This document shows positions 37,006-45,514 of a stretch of 64,000 bases of DNA, one piece after another (position 1 is the first letter of the stretch; every line of letters starts with the position of its first letter). The stretch comes from Eubacterium callanderi (GTDB lineage: Bacteria; Bacillota; Clostridia; Eubacteriales; Eubacteriaceae): the NCBI RefSeq assembly GCF_900142645.1, contig NZ_FRBP01000008.1, forward strand, positions 30,743-94,742, written 5' to 3'. Both the position numbers and the translations under genes were made by a program. The notes under the pieces were generated by a model that worked only from the letters and a program-made list of their open reading frames with translations, was not told the DNA's origin and did no database searches.

Positions 37006-37185
37006 TTAAAAAGTTTGTTTTTCAGAGTTTTTGATTATGATTTCTAGTTTTTCAACATCAACGATATGCGTTAATTTACATTTAGGGCAGAAAAGAGGAA
37101 AATTTCTTAATACCGTATTATAAAATACTTGAACCCTCGTCTTTCCGTTACAAATTGGACATTTTATCCAATATTTTTCAAGCAT
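37006..37185 (-). CDS. Cysteine-rich KTR-domain small protein (rlmN cassette)
   Basis: Start at ATG 37185 behind AAAGGAGAAATATT; the earlier in-frame start at 37221 would lie in the terminator. The 59-residue product has CPICNGKTR and FCPKCKLTH, again two CxxC pairs with KTR, and resembles the protein at 25722-25895. It is the first gene after the attenuator, 23 bases before the rlmN-like gene, so both are expressed together. Confidence 0.8.
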   Translation of the reverse strand: MLEKYWIKCPICNGKTRVQVFYNTVLRNFPLFCPKCKLTHIVDVEKLEIIIKNSEKQTF

Positions 37186-37203
37186 AATATTTCTCCTTTT
37201 GCG

Positions 37204-37247
37204 CAAAAAAATGCAGGTCAATTCTCAACATGAGCATTGACCTGCAT
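37204..37247 (-). terminator. Second attenuator hairpin before the KTR-rlmN operon
   Basis: Perfect 12-base arms (37236-37247 and 37211-37222) on the minus strand are followed by seven Ts. The KTR ribosome site lies immediately after. Read-through must occur for expression. Upstream pairing between TACAACAAAA (37263-37272) and TTTTGTTGTA (37312-37321) could form an alternative fold. Confidence 0.85.
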
Positions 37248-37344
37248 TTATACATATAATACTACAACAAAATTAAGGCATAGTTTTTATACTATGTCTA
37301 TACGTCGTTAGTTTTGTTGTATAGCATACGCAAAATAAGCATGA

Positions 37345-37369
37345 CAAAAAAGCCCATATTGAAAATGGG
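37345..37369 (-). terminator. First attenuator hairpin after the leader peptide
   Basis: CCCAT/ATGGG arms are followed by TTTTTT on the minus strand, about 25 bases after the leader-peptide stop codon. A second pairing partner for the leader lies at 37324-37341 (TGCTTAT/ATAAGCA). Stalling of a ribosome in the leader would prevent or move these structures. Confidence 0.7.
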
Positions 37370-37393
37370 AAAAATCTTTTTTGATTTCAATGC

Positions 37394-37426
37394 TTATCGA
37401 ATACGCATGCTATGTAACATAAACAT
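37394..37426 (-). CDS. Antibiotic-sensing leader peptide MFMLHSMRIR
   Basis: A ten-codon frame (ATG 37426, stop 37394-37396) directly after a GGGGGGG-type ribosome site. It ends in HSMRIR. The R-x-R (+x+) ending preceded by a methionine resembles ErmDL (HSMRLR) and the Msr leader (SMRLK), on which ribosomes stall when a macrolide is bound. It is followed by the terminators at 37345-37369 and 37204-37247. This strongly suggests macrolide- or ketolide-induced transcription attenuation. Confidence 0.75.
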   Translation of the reverse strand: MFMLHSMRIR

Positions 37427-37445
37427 TCCCCCCCTTTTATATAAT

Positions 37446-37473
37446 ATTATATACAAAAGCAGCTTGTTGTCAA
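37446..37473 (-). promoter_or_regulatory. Strong promoter of the rlmN-like operon
   Basis: On the minus strand a consensus TTGACA (37468-37473) and TATAAT (37446-37451) are separated by 16 bases. Transcription should start a few bases before the leader peptide. The surrounding sequence is AT-rich, unlike the rest of the inner element. Confidence 0.9.
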
Positions 37474-37569
37474 CATATATATATATGAATTATTTTGGCT
37501 AACTGATAGAACTACGTAGACATATCCAAGAAGAAAGGGGAACAGTAAAATGTAATAGGGTGAATAACT

Positions 37570-37923
37570 ATGGCAAAAAGACCAGTACCACGATACGACT
37601 TTAAGGCTTTTGGGGCAGCGATAAAGGCAGCGCGTGAGGGATGCAAGGAGAGCCGCAAGAAAGTAGGCGACGAAATGTTTATCTCGCCGCGCTACCTTGC
37701 GAACATTGAGAACAAGGGGCAGCACCCAAGTTTACAGATATTCTTTGAGCTGATACAGCGTTACCATATATCCGTAGACCAATTCCTTTTAGAAACGCCG
37801 CCGGAGAAGAACACGCAGCGGCGGCAGCTTGACGCGCTTCTTGACGGTATGAGCGATACAGGCATACGGATTGTAACCGCAACGGCAAAGGAGATTTCCG
37901 AAGTCGAAAAAGAGGGCGAATAG
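37570..37923 (+). CDS. XRE-family transcriptional regulator
   Basis: A 117-residue protein with a helix-turn-helix (AAREGCKESRKKVGDEMFISPRYLANIENKGQHPSLQIFFELIQRY) near residues 15-60. Such regulators repress excision or transfer genes in Tn1549-type elements. It starts behind an unremarkable ribosome region and runs toward mobC. It may control the relaxase operon, whose oriT-like region lies 140 bases downstream. Confidence 0.8.
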   Translation: MAKRPVPRYDFKAFGAAIKAAREGCKESRKKVGDEMFISPRYLANIENKGQHPSLQIFFELIQRYHISVDQFLLETPPEKNTQRRQLDALLDGMSDTGIRIVTATAKEISEVEKEGE

Positions 37924-38065
37924 GAATGTCCGACTTAAAACTGAACAGGATTTAGAAAGCGTTGTAATCTTTTTTGAGGTTGCAGCGTTTTTCTTTTGCG
38001 TAAGTTTGGCAAAATCGCTTTTTCTCCGTAGTAGGTGATAAGAGCCTAAAGGATAAAAACATTCG

Positions 38066-38164
38066 TAGCAAGCATAGGAAGCGGGTACCACTTCCGTATT
38101 TTCGCCCTCCCGCGCTGCGGCGCGTCGGTTGAAAATTGCTTGTTGGGAAGTGTCCCAAACCCTC
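38066..38164 (+). other. oriT: oriT-like repeat, copy 1
   Basis: Two palindromes lie in this 99-base unit: GGAAGCGGGTACCACTTCC (38077-38095) and TTGGGAagtgTCCCAA (38143-38158), the second followed by ACCCTC. An inverted copy with the same ends (TAGCAAGCATAGGAAGCGGGTACC ... AAACCCTC in broken form) lies at 45515-45614. Copy 1 is 27 bases before mobC and the relaxase gene, which is where an oriT belongs. Confidence 0.7.
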
Positions 38165-38190
38165 GGAACGGAAAGGAAAGGAGCGAACAC

Positions 38191-38520
38191 ATGGACGGAC
38201 GCAAAAGGACAGTGCAAATCAAATTCAGAGTGACGGAAGCGGAACGGGATTTAATACTGGAAAAAATGAAGCTCGTACCCACCCGGAACATGGCGGCGTA
38301 TCTGCGGAAGATTGCCATTGACGGGTATATCATTCAGATAGACCACGCCGATATAAAGGCTATGACCGCAGAGATACAGAAAATCGGTGTCAACGTCAAC
38401 CAGATAGCACGCCGCGTAAACGCGACGGGGAACGCATACCAAGAGGACATAGAGGAAATAAAGGGGGTGCTTGCGGAGATATGGCGGTTACAAAGATTAA
38501 GCCTATTAAAAGCACTCTAA
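38191..38520 (+). CDS. mobC: MobC-like relaxosome protein (inner element)
   Basis: Start at ATG 38191 with GAAAGGAGCGAACAC ahead. The 109-residue protein has a ribbon-helix-helix N-terminus (VQIKFRVTEAERDLILEKM) and the MobC box IQKIGVNVNQIARRVNATG. It overlaps the relaxase start by 40 bases, so translation is coupled. It should bind the adjacent oriT-like palindromes. Confidence 0.9.
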   Translation: MDGRKRTVQIKFRVTEAERDLILEKMKLVPTRNMAAYLRKIAIDGYIIQIDHADIKAMTAEIQKIGVNVNQIARRVNATGNAYQEDIEEIKGVLAEIWRLQRLSLLKAL

Positions 38521-39827
38521 GCAAAGCCCTTGACTATATCGAAAACCCGGACAAGACGGACGGGAAAATGCTTGTGTCCTCTTTCGGTTGCTCCTATGAA
38601 ACGGCAGATATTGAGTTTGAATATACCCTGTCGCAAGCACTCCAAAAGGGGAACAATTTAGCCTTTCATCTGATACAGTCCTTTGAGCCGGGGGAAGTCG
38701 ATTATCAGAAAGCCCATGAAATCGGAAAGCAGCTTGCCGACGCGGTAACAAAGGGGCAGCATGAGTATGTACTCACGACGCACATTGACAAAGGACACGT
38801 CCATAACCATATCATTTTTTGCGCGGTGAACTTTGTAGACCACCATAAATACAATTCCAACAAAAGGAGCTATTACGGCATACGGAACATGAGCGACAAG
38901 CTGTGCCGGGAAAATGGCTTGTCCGTTGTCGTCCCCGGCAAGGGCAGCAAGGGAAAGAGCTATGCGGAGTACCAGGCAGAAAAGACGGGTACAAGTTGGA
39001 AAGGCAAGCTGAAAACCACTGTTGACGCGCTTATCCCCCAAGTTTCCAGTTTTGAGGAATTGCTAACGCGGTTACAGGCGGCGGGCTATGAGATAAAGCC
39101 GGGGAAATATGTATCATGCCGCGCCCCCGGACAGGAACGCTTCACCCGCCTTAAAACCCTCGGCGCAGACTATACAGAGGAAGCCGTAAGGGAACGGATA
39201 GCGGGCAGACGGACAAAGGTGGCGAAAGCTCCCAGAGAGCAGCGCGGCGTGTCGCTGCTTATCGACATTGAGAACAGTATCAAGGCAGCGCAGAGTAAGG
39301 GCTATGAACAGTGGGCGAAAATCCACAATCTGAAACAGGCAGCTAAAACAATGAATTTCTTGACGGAACATAAGATTGAGCAGTACGCGGATTTAGTCAG
39401 CCGGATTGAGGAAATGGCAGCGGAAAGCGGACAGGCGGCAGACGCATTGAAGAACGCCGAAAAGCGGCTTGCGGAAATGGCGGTGCTTATCAAGAATGTT
39501 TCCACCTATCAAAAGACAAAGCCTGTCTATGACGCATACCGCAAGGCAAGGAACAGGGAGAAGTACCGCGCCGGACAGGAACAGGCAATTATCCTCCATG
39601 AAGCCGCCGTAAGGTCACTGAAAGCGGCGGGCATTGCGAAGCTCCCGAACCTCGCCGCGCTGCAATCGGAGTATGAAGCCCTCCAAGCGCAGAAAGAAGC
39701 CCTTTACGCCGACTATGGAAAATTGAAAAAGAAAGTCCGGGAATATGATATTATCAAGCAGAACATTGACAGCATTTTACAGGCAGACAGACAGCCGGAA
39801 CGGGAAAAGGAAACAGAACGCGGATAA
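38481..39827 (+). CDS. MobP-type relaxase of the inner element
   Basis: A 448-residue relaxase with the N-terminal KALDYIENPDKTDG motif and an intact metal triad TTHIDKGHVHNHIIF (HxDxxHxHNH). The middle part contains the DNA-binding region, and the C-terminal 200 residues are helical coiled coil rich in lysine and glutamate. It would nick oriT and lead the strand through the VirD4 channel encoded at 56630-58438. Unlike the outer relaxase, all histidines are present. Confidence 0.93.
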   Translation: MAVTKIKPIKSTLSKALDYIENPDKTDGKMLVSSFGCSYETADIEFEYTLSQALQKGNNLAFHLIQSFEPGEVDYQKAHEIGKQLADAVTKGQHEYVLTTHIDKGHVHNHIIFCAVNFVDHHKYNSNKRSYYGIRNMSDKLCRENGLSVVVPGKGSKGKSYAEYQAEKTGTSWKGKLKTTVDALIPQVSSFEELLTRLQAAGYEIKPGKYVSCRAPGQERFTRLKTLGADYTEEAVRERIAGRRTKVAKAPREQRGVSLLIDIENSIKAAQSKGYEQWAKIHNLKQAAKTMNFLTEHKIEQYADLVSRIEEMAAESGQAADALKNAEKRLAEMAVLIKNVSTYQKTKPVYDAYRKARNREKYRAGQEQAIILHEAAVRSLKAAGIAKLPNLAALQSEYEALQAQKEALYADYGKLKKKVREYDIIKQNIDSILQADRQPEREKETERG

Positions 39828-39890
39828 GGATAGCAAAATCCCCGCCGCTGTGCTATGATAGGGCTATCAAAAAGCAGAGGAGCGTTGAGC

Positions 39891-40142
39891 ATGGAAAACC
39901 AGAAAATGCCGGAATATGAAACCATACGCGCCGCCGTTGCCGGGGAGAAATGGGCGGTGGAGAAAGTCGTGGATTGCTACAAGGACGAAATCGACAGGCT
40001 ATCGACGGTAGCGGTCAGACAGCCAGACGGAAGCACGAAACAGGAAATCAACGAAGATATGCGCCAGTCTATCACAAAGAAGCTGATAGAAGCCCTCCCG
40101 CAGTTCCCGCTTGAAGAAATGGAAAAGGGAAATGTCAGATAG
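39891..40142 (+). CDS. HTH-domain protein following the relaxase
   Basis: The ATG at 39891 follows AGAGGAGCGTTGAGC. The 83-residue product has IRAAVAGEKWAVEKVVDCYKDEIDRLS and an arginine/glutamine-rich C-terminal half. It is a paralogue of the HTH protein at 34774-35034, both of the family seen in Tn916/Tn1549 elements. It is the last gene of the rightward group before the convergent leftward transfer operon. Confidence 0.7.
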   Translation: MENQKMPEYETIRAAVAGEKWAVEKVVDCYKDEIDRLSTVAVRQPDGSTKQEINEDMRQSITKKLIEALPQFPLEEMEKGNVR

Positions 40143-40219
40143 GCAAAAAAAGAACAGGGCGCGGAAGCCAGTATATGACTTCCGCGCCCTGTCTTTTTAT
40201 GGGTGCTGTTTTCGTGAAT

Positions 40220-40331
40220 GTTACGCAGTAGAACGCCATTTTCGGGGGTAAAGGTATAAAGTATCGCCTATCCGATTTTCACGCCCGGAAAGCCCTGTAA
40301 ATCAAGGGATTTTCCGCACCTACTGCGTAAC
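40220..40331 (+). repeat. 112-bp palindrome-bounded element, copy 1
   Basis: GTTACGCAGTAG (40220-40231) and CTACTGCGTAAC (40320-40331) bound a unit of exactly 112 bases. Copy 2 with identical ends and identical length is at 60210-60321 in the same orientation. The interiors share a GGTATAAA box and a run of five Gs near the left end. Copy 1 lies between the HTH gene and the end of the Cys-rich gene, whose last codons and stop lie in the right arm. Confidence 0.8.
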
Positions 40332-40685
40332 AGGGGTGCGTCTTTTCCTCATGCGCTCGGCAGCTTGTCTGCGGGTGATACGCTTCCGGCAGACGGGGCA
40401 GTATTTGACACTGTTAGAGGTTGACGCAAAGAACGCGCCGCACTCGGTACACTTCTTCTTGTCCCCTGTCTGGTAAAGCTCCGCATAGAGTAGCCTGTCG
40501 GCGGGAAGCACCGCAGCCCGGAACCACTTGCAGAGAAGCGAATAGGAAATGAGCTGCGGACAAACGCACTCGTCCCCGTCGTCCAGTAAGATACAGTTCC
40601 CGTTATCATAATTGCAGCACGTCCGGCGCACAAGGGCGTTGACTTTCCGGCTCTGGGGCGGCGTCAGCCGCTTAACCCCGTTCAT
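40320..40685 (-). CDS. Cysteine-rich VLP-domain protein
   Basis: A 121-residue protein with CCNYDNGNCILLDDGDECVCPQ near residues 23-44, the AAVLPADRLLYAEL motif, and a second zinc-type set CTECGAFFASTSNSVKYCPVCRKRI. This is the Cys-rich VLP family of conjugative elements; it is believed to be nucleic-acid binding. Its start overlaps the next gene upstream (40682-40894), as in an operon. Confidence 0.85.
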   Translation of the reverse strand: MNGVKRLTPPQSRKVNALVRRTCCNYDNGNCILLDDGDECVCPQLISYSLLCKWFRAAVLPADRLLYAELYQTGDKKKCTECGAFFASTSNSVKYCPVCRKRITRRQAAERMRKRRTPVTQ

Positions 40686-40894
40686 ACTTCATCAGCGGCG
40701 TAAATGGGAAGCTCTGCAAATTCCGCTTCGGTCAAAGCGTCCACTTTGGAAAGGGTGCGCTTTGCAAGCTCCCGCATATCCGCGTCCATGTAGGGCAGCG
40801 CGGCGTTGACATTCTCAATCAAAGCCCGCTTGCCGCCCTCGTTGTAAATGCTCAAAAGGTTTGTTTCTTCAACAGTCAGTCTAATCATGCTCAT
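40682..40894 (-). CDS. Transposon-transfer assisting protein (TTRAP-like)
   Basis: A 70-residue acidic protein with the pattern R-L-T-V-E-E-x-N-L-L-x-I-Y and a helical C-terminus, matching the small TTRAP family beside Cys-rich VLP genes in Tn1549-type elements. Start and stop codons overlap neighbours on both sides. Its biochemical role is unknown. Confidence 0.75.
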   Translation of the reverse strand: MSMIRLTVEETNLLSIYNEGGKRALIENVNAALPYMDADMRELAKRTLSKVDALTEAEFAELPIYAADEV

Positions 40895-41844
40895 ACCTCC
40901 ATATCGTGATTTTTTGTTTTTGCCGCCGCCTTTTTCGGGGCGGTCTTTGCCTTGTCTGCTTTAAGCTGCGCCCGGATAGAGGGGCGGGGCTTCCTTATCT
41001 TCCTGTCCCGGTTCTCCCCCTTGTCAATCAGCGCATACGTCCCATGTCTGCCCTCGATTTTGGAAAAGGCAAGGGTCTTGTAGGGCAGCATGGAGAAAAG
41101 GCGGTCAGTGTCCTTTGTGGCTGCAAGCTGCATGAACGCCGGGGAAAGCTCTACCATGAAATGGGTCTTGTTGGGGCTGTTCGGCGTGTCGTGCCGCTTC
41201 ATTTCCCGTACAATGCGCCGCGCTTCCGTTTCAATCAGCCCGTCCCGCAATGCGGCGATATGCGCCTTGAAATCCCCCGGCGGAAGCTGCTCCCGGCTGC
41301 GCCGTTCTTCCTGTAAGAGCGATTGCAGCGCGTCCGGGTCGTTGGGTACGGCTTCAAAGCGTTCAAACTTTCCAAGCTCATAATCGGGATTGCCGTTGAA
41401 AAACTGTCCGGCGGGTATCTCCCGTTCCCCATGCTCATAAATCAGCTTCACCGTATCGGCGGGCAGCTCCTTTTCCTTGACGCGCTCATAATGTTTAGCG
41501 TAGTCCAGTTCGTACAGATTGCCCTTGATTTTCCCGCGCTCCGTCCCCGTTAGCTCGATTGCATAGGCAAGGACGCGGTCGCTCGTCTGCTCCATGTAGA
41601 AACGCCATGTGTTGTGGGGCGCGGTGTCTTTGAGGAAAACGTCGCGCTCCCGGAAGCAATGCGTCCCGGACGGGCGGCAGAACCACAAAAGGGTCTTGTC
41701 CTCCTTGCGGGGGCTTGCCGCCGCCTTTGCGATAATCTCCTTGTCAATCTCCAAGTCGCTCTGGTAAAAGCCTGTGTTCTGCTTCATAACCGCATTGAGG
41801 GAAGCGAACAAATCCACGTTCTCAAATTTACTCTGTTTCGGCAT
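40891..41844 (-). CDS. Conjugative-element protein of unknown function with PSIR tail (317 aa)
   Basis: Soluble and mixed helix/strand, with a compact N-terminal domain (residues 1-110, including WFCRPSGTHCFRERDVF) and a helical middle. The last 40 residues are basic and begin KPRPSIRAQLKADK. A matching tail occurs on the proteins at 41848-45411 and 58435-58911. The gene overlaps its downstream neighbour and is four bases from the large gene upstream. No enzyme motif found. Confidence 0.7.
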   Translation of the reverse strand: MPKQSKFENVDLFASLNAVMKQNTGFYQSDLEIDKEIIAKAAASPRKEDKTLLWFCRPSGTHCFRERDVFLKDTAPHNTWRFYMEQTSDRVLAYAIELTGTERGKIKGNLYELDYAKHYERVKEKELPADTVKLIYEHGEREIPAGQFFNGNPDYELGKFERFEAVPNDPDALQSLLQEERRSREQLPPGDFKAHIAALRDGLIETEARRIVREMKRHDTPNSPNKTHFMVELSPAFMQLAATKDTDRLFSMLPYKTLAFSKIEGRHGTYALIDKGENRDRKIRKPRPSIRAQLKADKAKTAPKKAAAKTKNHDMEV

Positions 41845-41847
41845 GGG

Positions 41848-44800
41848 TCAGCTCCTTTCCAAATCCTGTAATTTCTGCTTTGCGTTTTTCTTCTGCGCCT
41901 TTTCCTTGTCAGCCCTAAGCTGCGCCCGGATAGAGGGCTTCTTTTCCGGCTTCGCTTCCTTGCCGCGCTCTTTGTCGGCTTTGACCGCGTTAGCCAGGTC
42001 AACAAGGGAAATTGTTTCTCCCGCCTTAACCTTTGCTTCCAGTTCGTCAACGGTAGGGGTGTTGTTGATGATACCGTCAAAGTTGTTGTCGTTCTGCTCT
42101 ACGGTGTCCTCGATATGCTTCAAGGGGTTTGCCTTTTCCGGCTGCTCTGCGGCAACAGCAAACGCCCGCGTCCCGTTCCCCATAATCAGATACTTTCCGT
42201 CGTCCGACTGGTGGTGAAAGCCATATCCGGCGGCTTCTATCTGCTCCCGGCTCATGGCGGTCACATGGAAAGTCCCCCTCGGTGTCTGGATTGTTTCGCC
42301 CGTTGTCAGCTCGTCCGGGGTAAGCTGCTTCTGCTCCTGTAAAAACTCCGGCACTTGCCGGAAGCCTACGCTGTCAACGTAATGCGCGGTGTCCTGTCCG
42401 TTCTGATGAAGCACTACCACGTCCGAAACGGAAAGGCTGTGTCCCTTAAAATCTTTTGGGTGGTCGATATTGAAGCGGGTATAAATATCTTCAAGGGAAG
42501 TTTCCGGCGCAAGGGGCGCGGAATAGACAAGCTCATAGTTCGCTTTATCAACCACATTTCCCGCCGCCTGCAGGCGGTCGTAAGGCTCAAAGCGGAAGTC
42601 CCTTGTTTCGTCCCCGCCCTTTATCTGGTAAATGGAAAAGGTGTCCTTGTCCTGTCCGGTGGTCTGCGCCGTTTCCTGTGCCTTTGCGTAAAGCTGCTTT
42701 ACGTCGCCCTCGGTCAGCTCGCCGCTTTTGAGCTGCCCCATAAGCTCGCGGCATTTCTCCGGCGTTCCCGTATAAAGCACGTCGCCCATTTTCGCCCGCC
42801 CGTTCTCCTGTGTCACATAGGCTTGCAAGAGGTGGCTGTTTTCCCGGCTGTCGCTGTAAGGGTTCCGGCGCACTCTGTAAATCGTTTCCGGGGTAAAGGC
42901 TTCTTTCGGGGCTGCTTCCGGCTTTTCTTTCCCGGCTGTATCTGCTTTTTTCGGGGCTTCCGGCTGTGGCGCGGCTTCTTGTCCCTCTCTGGTGGGCTGC
43001 TCCTGTCCGGCGGTCTGCTCCTTGTCCTGTGCCTTTTGCAGCTCCGCAAAATTCGCGTCTATGGAATTGATAATCTCGGCGGCTGCGCTGCGTATCGTTT
43101 CAAGGGAGCTTTTCAGCTCGGACAGCTCCCGCCCGCTGCTCCACCCGGCGACATAGCCGAAAGAATAGTCCGACGTGTCAAGCCCGTAATGTTGGCAGAC
43201 GGTATAGGCGACGCTTTCCGCTTCGACTTCGCGGGTGCGGCGGTCAACGCGGGGTTGCTCGTCCTTTGGCGCGTTGAGGTCAATGTCGTGCAGCTTCGCA
43301 TGGGCGATTTCGTGAATGGCGGTCTTTAAGGTCTGTAATTCGCTCATGCCCTCGTTGATAGCAATGCGCTTGTCCTCCAAGTGGTAGTAGCCATGAGAGC
43401 CGCCCTCGATATTCTCAAAGGCGATAGGAACGGGGGAAGTCTTTTCAAGGGCTGCGAAAAAGTCCTTATAGCGGTCAACGTCGCCTGTCAGTTCGTCAAC
43501 GGCAATGTCCGGCAGTTCCTTTCCCTCGGTCTGGGAAACGTCAAAGACGGATACCACCTTGTAGGCGGGTATGGTGATTTCCTTTTCCTCGGTGACGGGC
43601 TTTCCGTCCTTGCCGATTATGGGCTTCTGCGTGTGCGGGTCGATTTTCTGCATTTCCTGTTTGATTTTATAGGGCGACGGGGCAATGATTTTAATTCCCT
43701 TTTGCCCTCTCATCACATTTCGCTCAAAGTTGTTCTTCCAAGCGGAAAAGCCCGCCAAAAGGGAAGCGTCCGGCTTCTGCATGGCGATAAGGACGGTGTT
43801 TCGGAAGCTGTAATTATGGAATTTTGACATGACTTTCAGATATTCCTTGTAACGCTCGCTGTCAAAGAGTTCCGTAATGCCCTGTTCCAGACGGTCGGTA
43901 ATCTCTTTTAATTTCTCGGCGGGCTTCCCGGCTGTCAGCACGATAGGGATAACCGGGTGCGGCTCCTGTGGCTGCTCTGCGGCGGTTCGGGCGGTCTGCT
44001 CTGTGGCGGCTGCGTCCATAAAGGTCTTGTCCTGTCCGCCGCGTTCCGGCTGTGGGAAGCTCATAACGCGGTATTCTTTGGGTATCTCGTTTTCCGTTCC
44101 CCGATACCATTCGGTAAAGGTGTTCTGATTGTTATAGATATAGCCCTGTTCGGTAAACTGCCCCTTATCCTTGCTAACTGCGTCCCGCCCGTATTCTTCA
44201 TACTTGAAATATTTCTTTGCTTCTTCGGGAAGCTCCAGCTCGTCCAGTTCGTCGATAAGATAATAACCGTAATCTTCTTCGCTGCGGACAGTGGGATAGA
44301 GCCAGTAACAGTCAAGGTTTTGTGCAAGGTTGATAAGGTCTTTCATGCTTCCGGCATACTCGCCATGTGTAACCGCCGCCGCAAATTTATCCTTGTCCCC
44401 GTCACTCTGCATTTCCAGAAGTTTTCCAAAATAATTCAGCTCGTCCATGCTTGCGCTTTGGATAACGGAAAGCGGCAAGTCAAAGGGGCAGTCCTCCGTA
44501 GAAGAATACCCGTTGATGAAAAAATCCTGCGGATTGTCTGCGGTAATGCCGACGCTTTCCATAGCCGCATGAAGCTGCTCTGTTGTGGTCGGCATGGGAA
44601 GCCACACGCCGCCCGGTTTGCCTGTTTCAAAGCGGCTGCGGCTGTCGATAAGAATTGAAAACTGCTCGTTTATGGTTTCACGCTCCTTTCTCTGTTCGGT
44701 GTCCTGTGGCGGCTCTGCTGTGGTGGGGGCTGCTTTTTCAGCGGTAGGCTGCGCCCGTTCCTCGCCCTCGATAGCATAGCCCGGTAAAAGCTGCCCGTTT

Positions 44801-45411
44801 ACTTTGAAATGCTCTGCATACTCTGGCGGGATAGGCGGCGATACCTCGGTGAATAAATGCTGATAGGCTTTGATACGCCCATTCAGATATTTTTCCATAG
44901 CTGCCTTGTCTGCAAAGACTTTCCTTTCCTGTCCGGCGATTTTTGCCTGTCCGTAATTGTGGGGGCTGTTGGTGTAAATACTCCATGAAAGCGTCCACGA
45001 ATAGGGAATGGATTTCTCTTTTTCCCTGTCATACCGGGTATTCTCGGATATGTGGTAGCGCATTTGGTAGACGCGGTTGCTGATGTGCTTCCCGTAGTCC
45101 GTAGCTTCCCACTGGTTCGCGGTATGCGTAGCTTCGGGTGTCCTCACATACTCAATGGCTTTGTCAATGGCAAGGGTCTTTCCCGCCTGTTCGTCCCATG
45201 CCGCCGCCTGTTCTTGCAAGGCTTCAAAAGCTGCCTGTTCAGCCGCCGCGTATTCTTCCCGCAATGCCTGTAACTGTTCTAAGGGCAGGGCGGTAAGCCC
45301 GGAAAGGTCAGCGGTCTGTTCCTCAAAATAAATATTTCGCTCTATCCGCATACTGTCAGCCGGGTCTAACTTGTCACGCTCAAACATGGAGTAACCTTTT
45401 TTCTTTTCCAT
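41848..45411 (-). CDS. Large LtrC/ArdC-like protein with HEXXH metallopeptidase motif
   Basis: A 1187-residue multidomain protein. The N-terminal 230 residues are helical, followed by a domain shared with other conjugative elements (about 240-480). An ArdC/LtrC-like region comes next (FHNYSFRNTVLIAMQKPDASLLAGFSAW, then R-G-Q-K-G-I-K-I). Then a zinc-peptidase motif HEIAHAKLH with a downstream EAESVAY glutamate appears. The C-terminal part ends in a basic tail with KKPSIRAQLRADKEK. ArdC-like domains bind single-stranded DNA and protect incoming DNA from restriction. The gene starts 103 bases from an oriT-like copy. Confidence 0.75.
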   Translation of the reverse strand: MEKKKGYSMFERDKLDPADSMRIERNIYFEEQTADLSGLTALPLEQLQALREEYAAAEQAAFEALQEQAAAWDEQAGKTLAIDKAIEYVRTPEATHTANQWEATDYGKHISNRVYQMRYHISENTRYDREKEKSIPYSWTLSWSIYTNSPHNYGQAKIAGQERKVFADKAAMEKYLNGRIKAYQHLFTEVSPPIPPEYAEHFKVNGQLLPGYAIEGEERAQPTAEKAAPTTAEPPQDTEQRKERETINEQFSILIDSRSRFETGKPGGVWLPMPTTTEQLHAAMESVGITADNPQDFFINGYSSTEDCPFDLPLSVIQSASMDELNYFGKLLEMQSDGDKDKFAAAVTHGEYAGSMKDLINLAQNLDCYWLYPTVRSEEDYGYYLIDELDELELPEEAKKYFKYEEYGRDAVSKDKGQFTEQGYIYNNQNTFTEWYRGTENEIPKEYRVMSFPQPERGGQDKTFMDAAATEQTARTAAEQPQEPHPVIPIVLTAGKPAEKLKEITDRLEQGITELFDSERYKEYLKVMSKFHNYSFRNTVLIAMQKPDASLLAGFSAWKNNFERNVMRGQKGIKIIAPSPYKIKQEMQKIDPHTQKPIIGKDGKPVTEEKEITIPAYKVVSVFDVSQTEGKELPDIAVDELTGDVDRYKDFFAALEKTSPVPIAFENIEGGSHGYYHLEDKRIAINEGMSELQTLKTAIHEIAHAKLHDIDLNAPKDEQPRVDRRTREVEAESVAYTVCQHYGLDTSDYSFGYVAGWSSGRELSELKSSLETIRSAAAEIINSIDANFAELQKAQDKEQTAGQEQPTREGQEAAPQPEAPKKADTAGKEKPEAAPKEAFTPETIYRVRRNPYSDSRENSHLLQAYVTQENGRAKMGDVLYTGTPEKCRELMGQLKSGELTEGDVKQLYAKAQETAQTTGQDKDTFSIYQIKGGDETRDFRFEPYDRLQAAGNVVDKANYELVYSAPLAPETSLEDIYTRFNIDHPKDFKGHSLSVSDVVVLHQNGQDTAHYVDSVGFRQVPEFLQEQKQLTPDELTTGETIQTPRGTFHVTAMSREQIEAAGYGFHHQSDDGKYLIMGNGTRAFAVAAEQPEKANPLKHIEDTVEQNDNNFDGIINNTPTVDELEAKVKAGETISLVDLANAVKADKERGKEAKPEKKPSIRAQLRADKEKAQKKNAKQKLQDLERS

Positions 45412-45514
45412 TCATTCGCTCCTTTCTGAAATGGCGGCGCACCGCCGCGCTTTTGGGGTTCGCCCCGTACTACGGTGGGCTGTGCGTTATGCCAACAATT
45501 TTTTCATTTTTTTA

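Noticed and set aside
42355-43329. A 324-codon open frame on the plus strand
   Set aside because: It is antisense to the ArdC-like gene at 41848-45411, whose family motifs are clear. Long antisense frames are expected in GC-rich coding DNA.
44738-44998. Short minus-strand frame within the ArdC-like gene
   Set aside because: It is a shifted frame of the real gene on the same strand without its own start signal.
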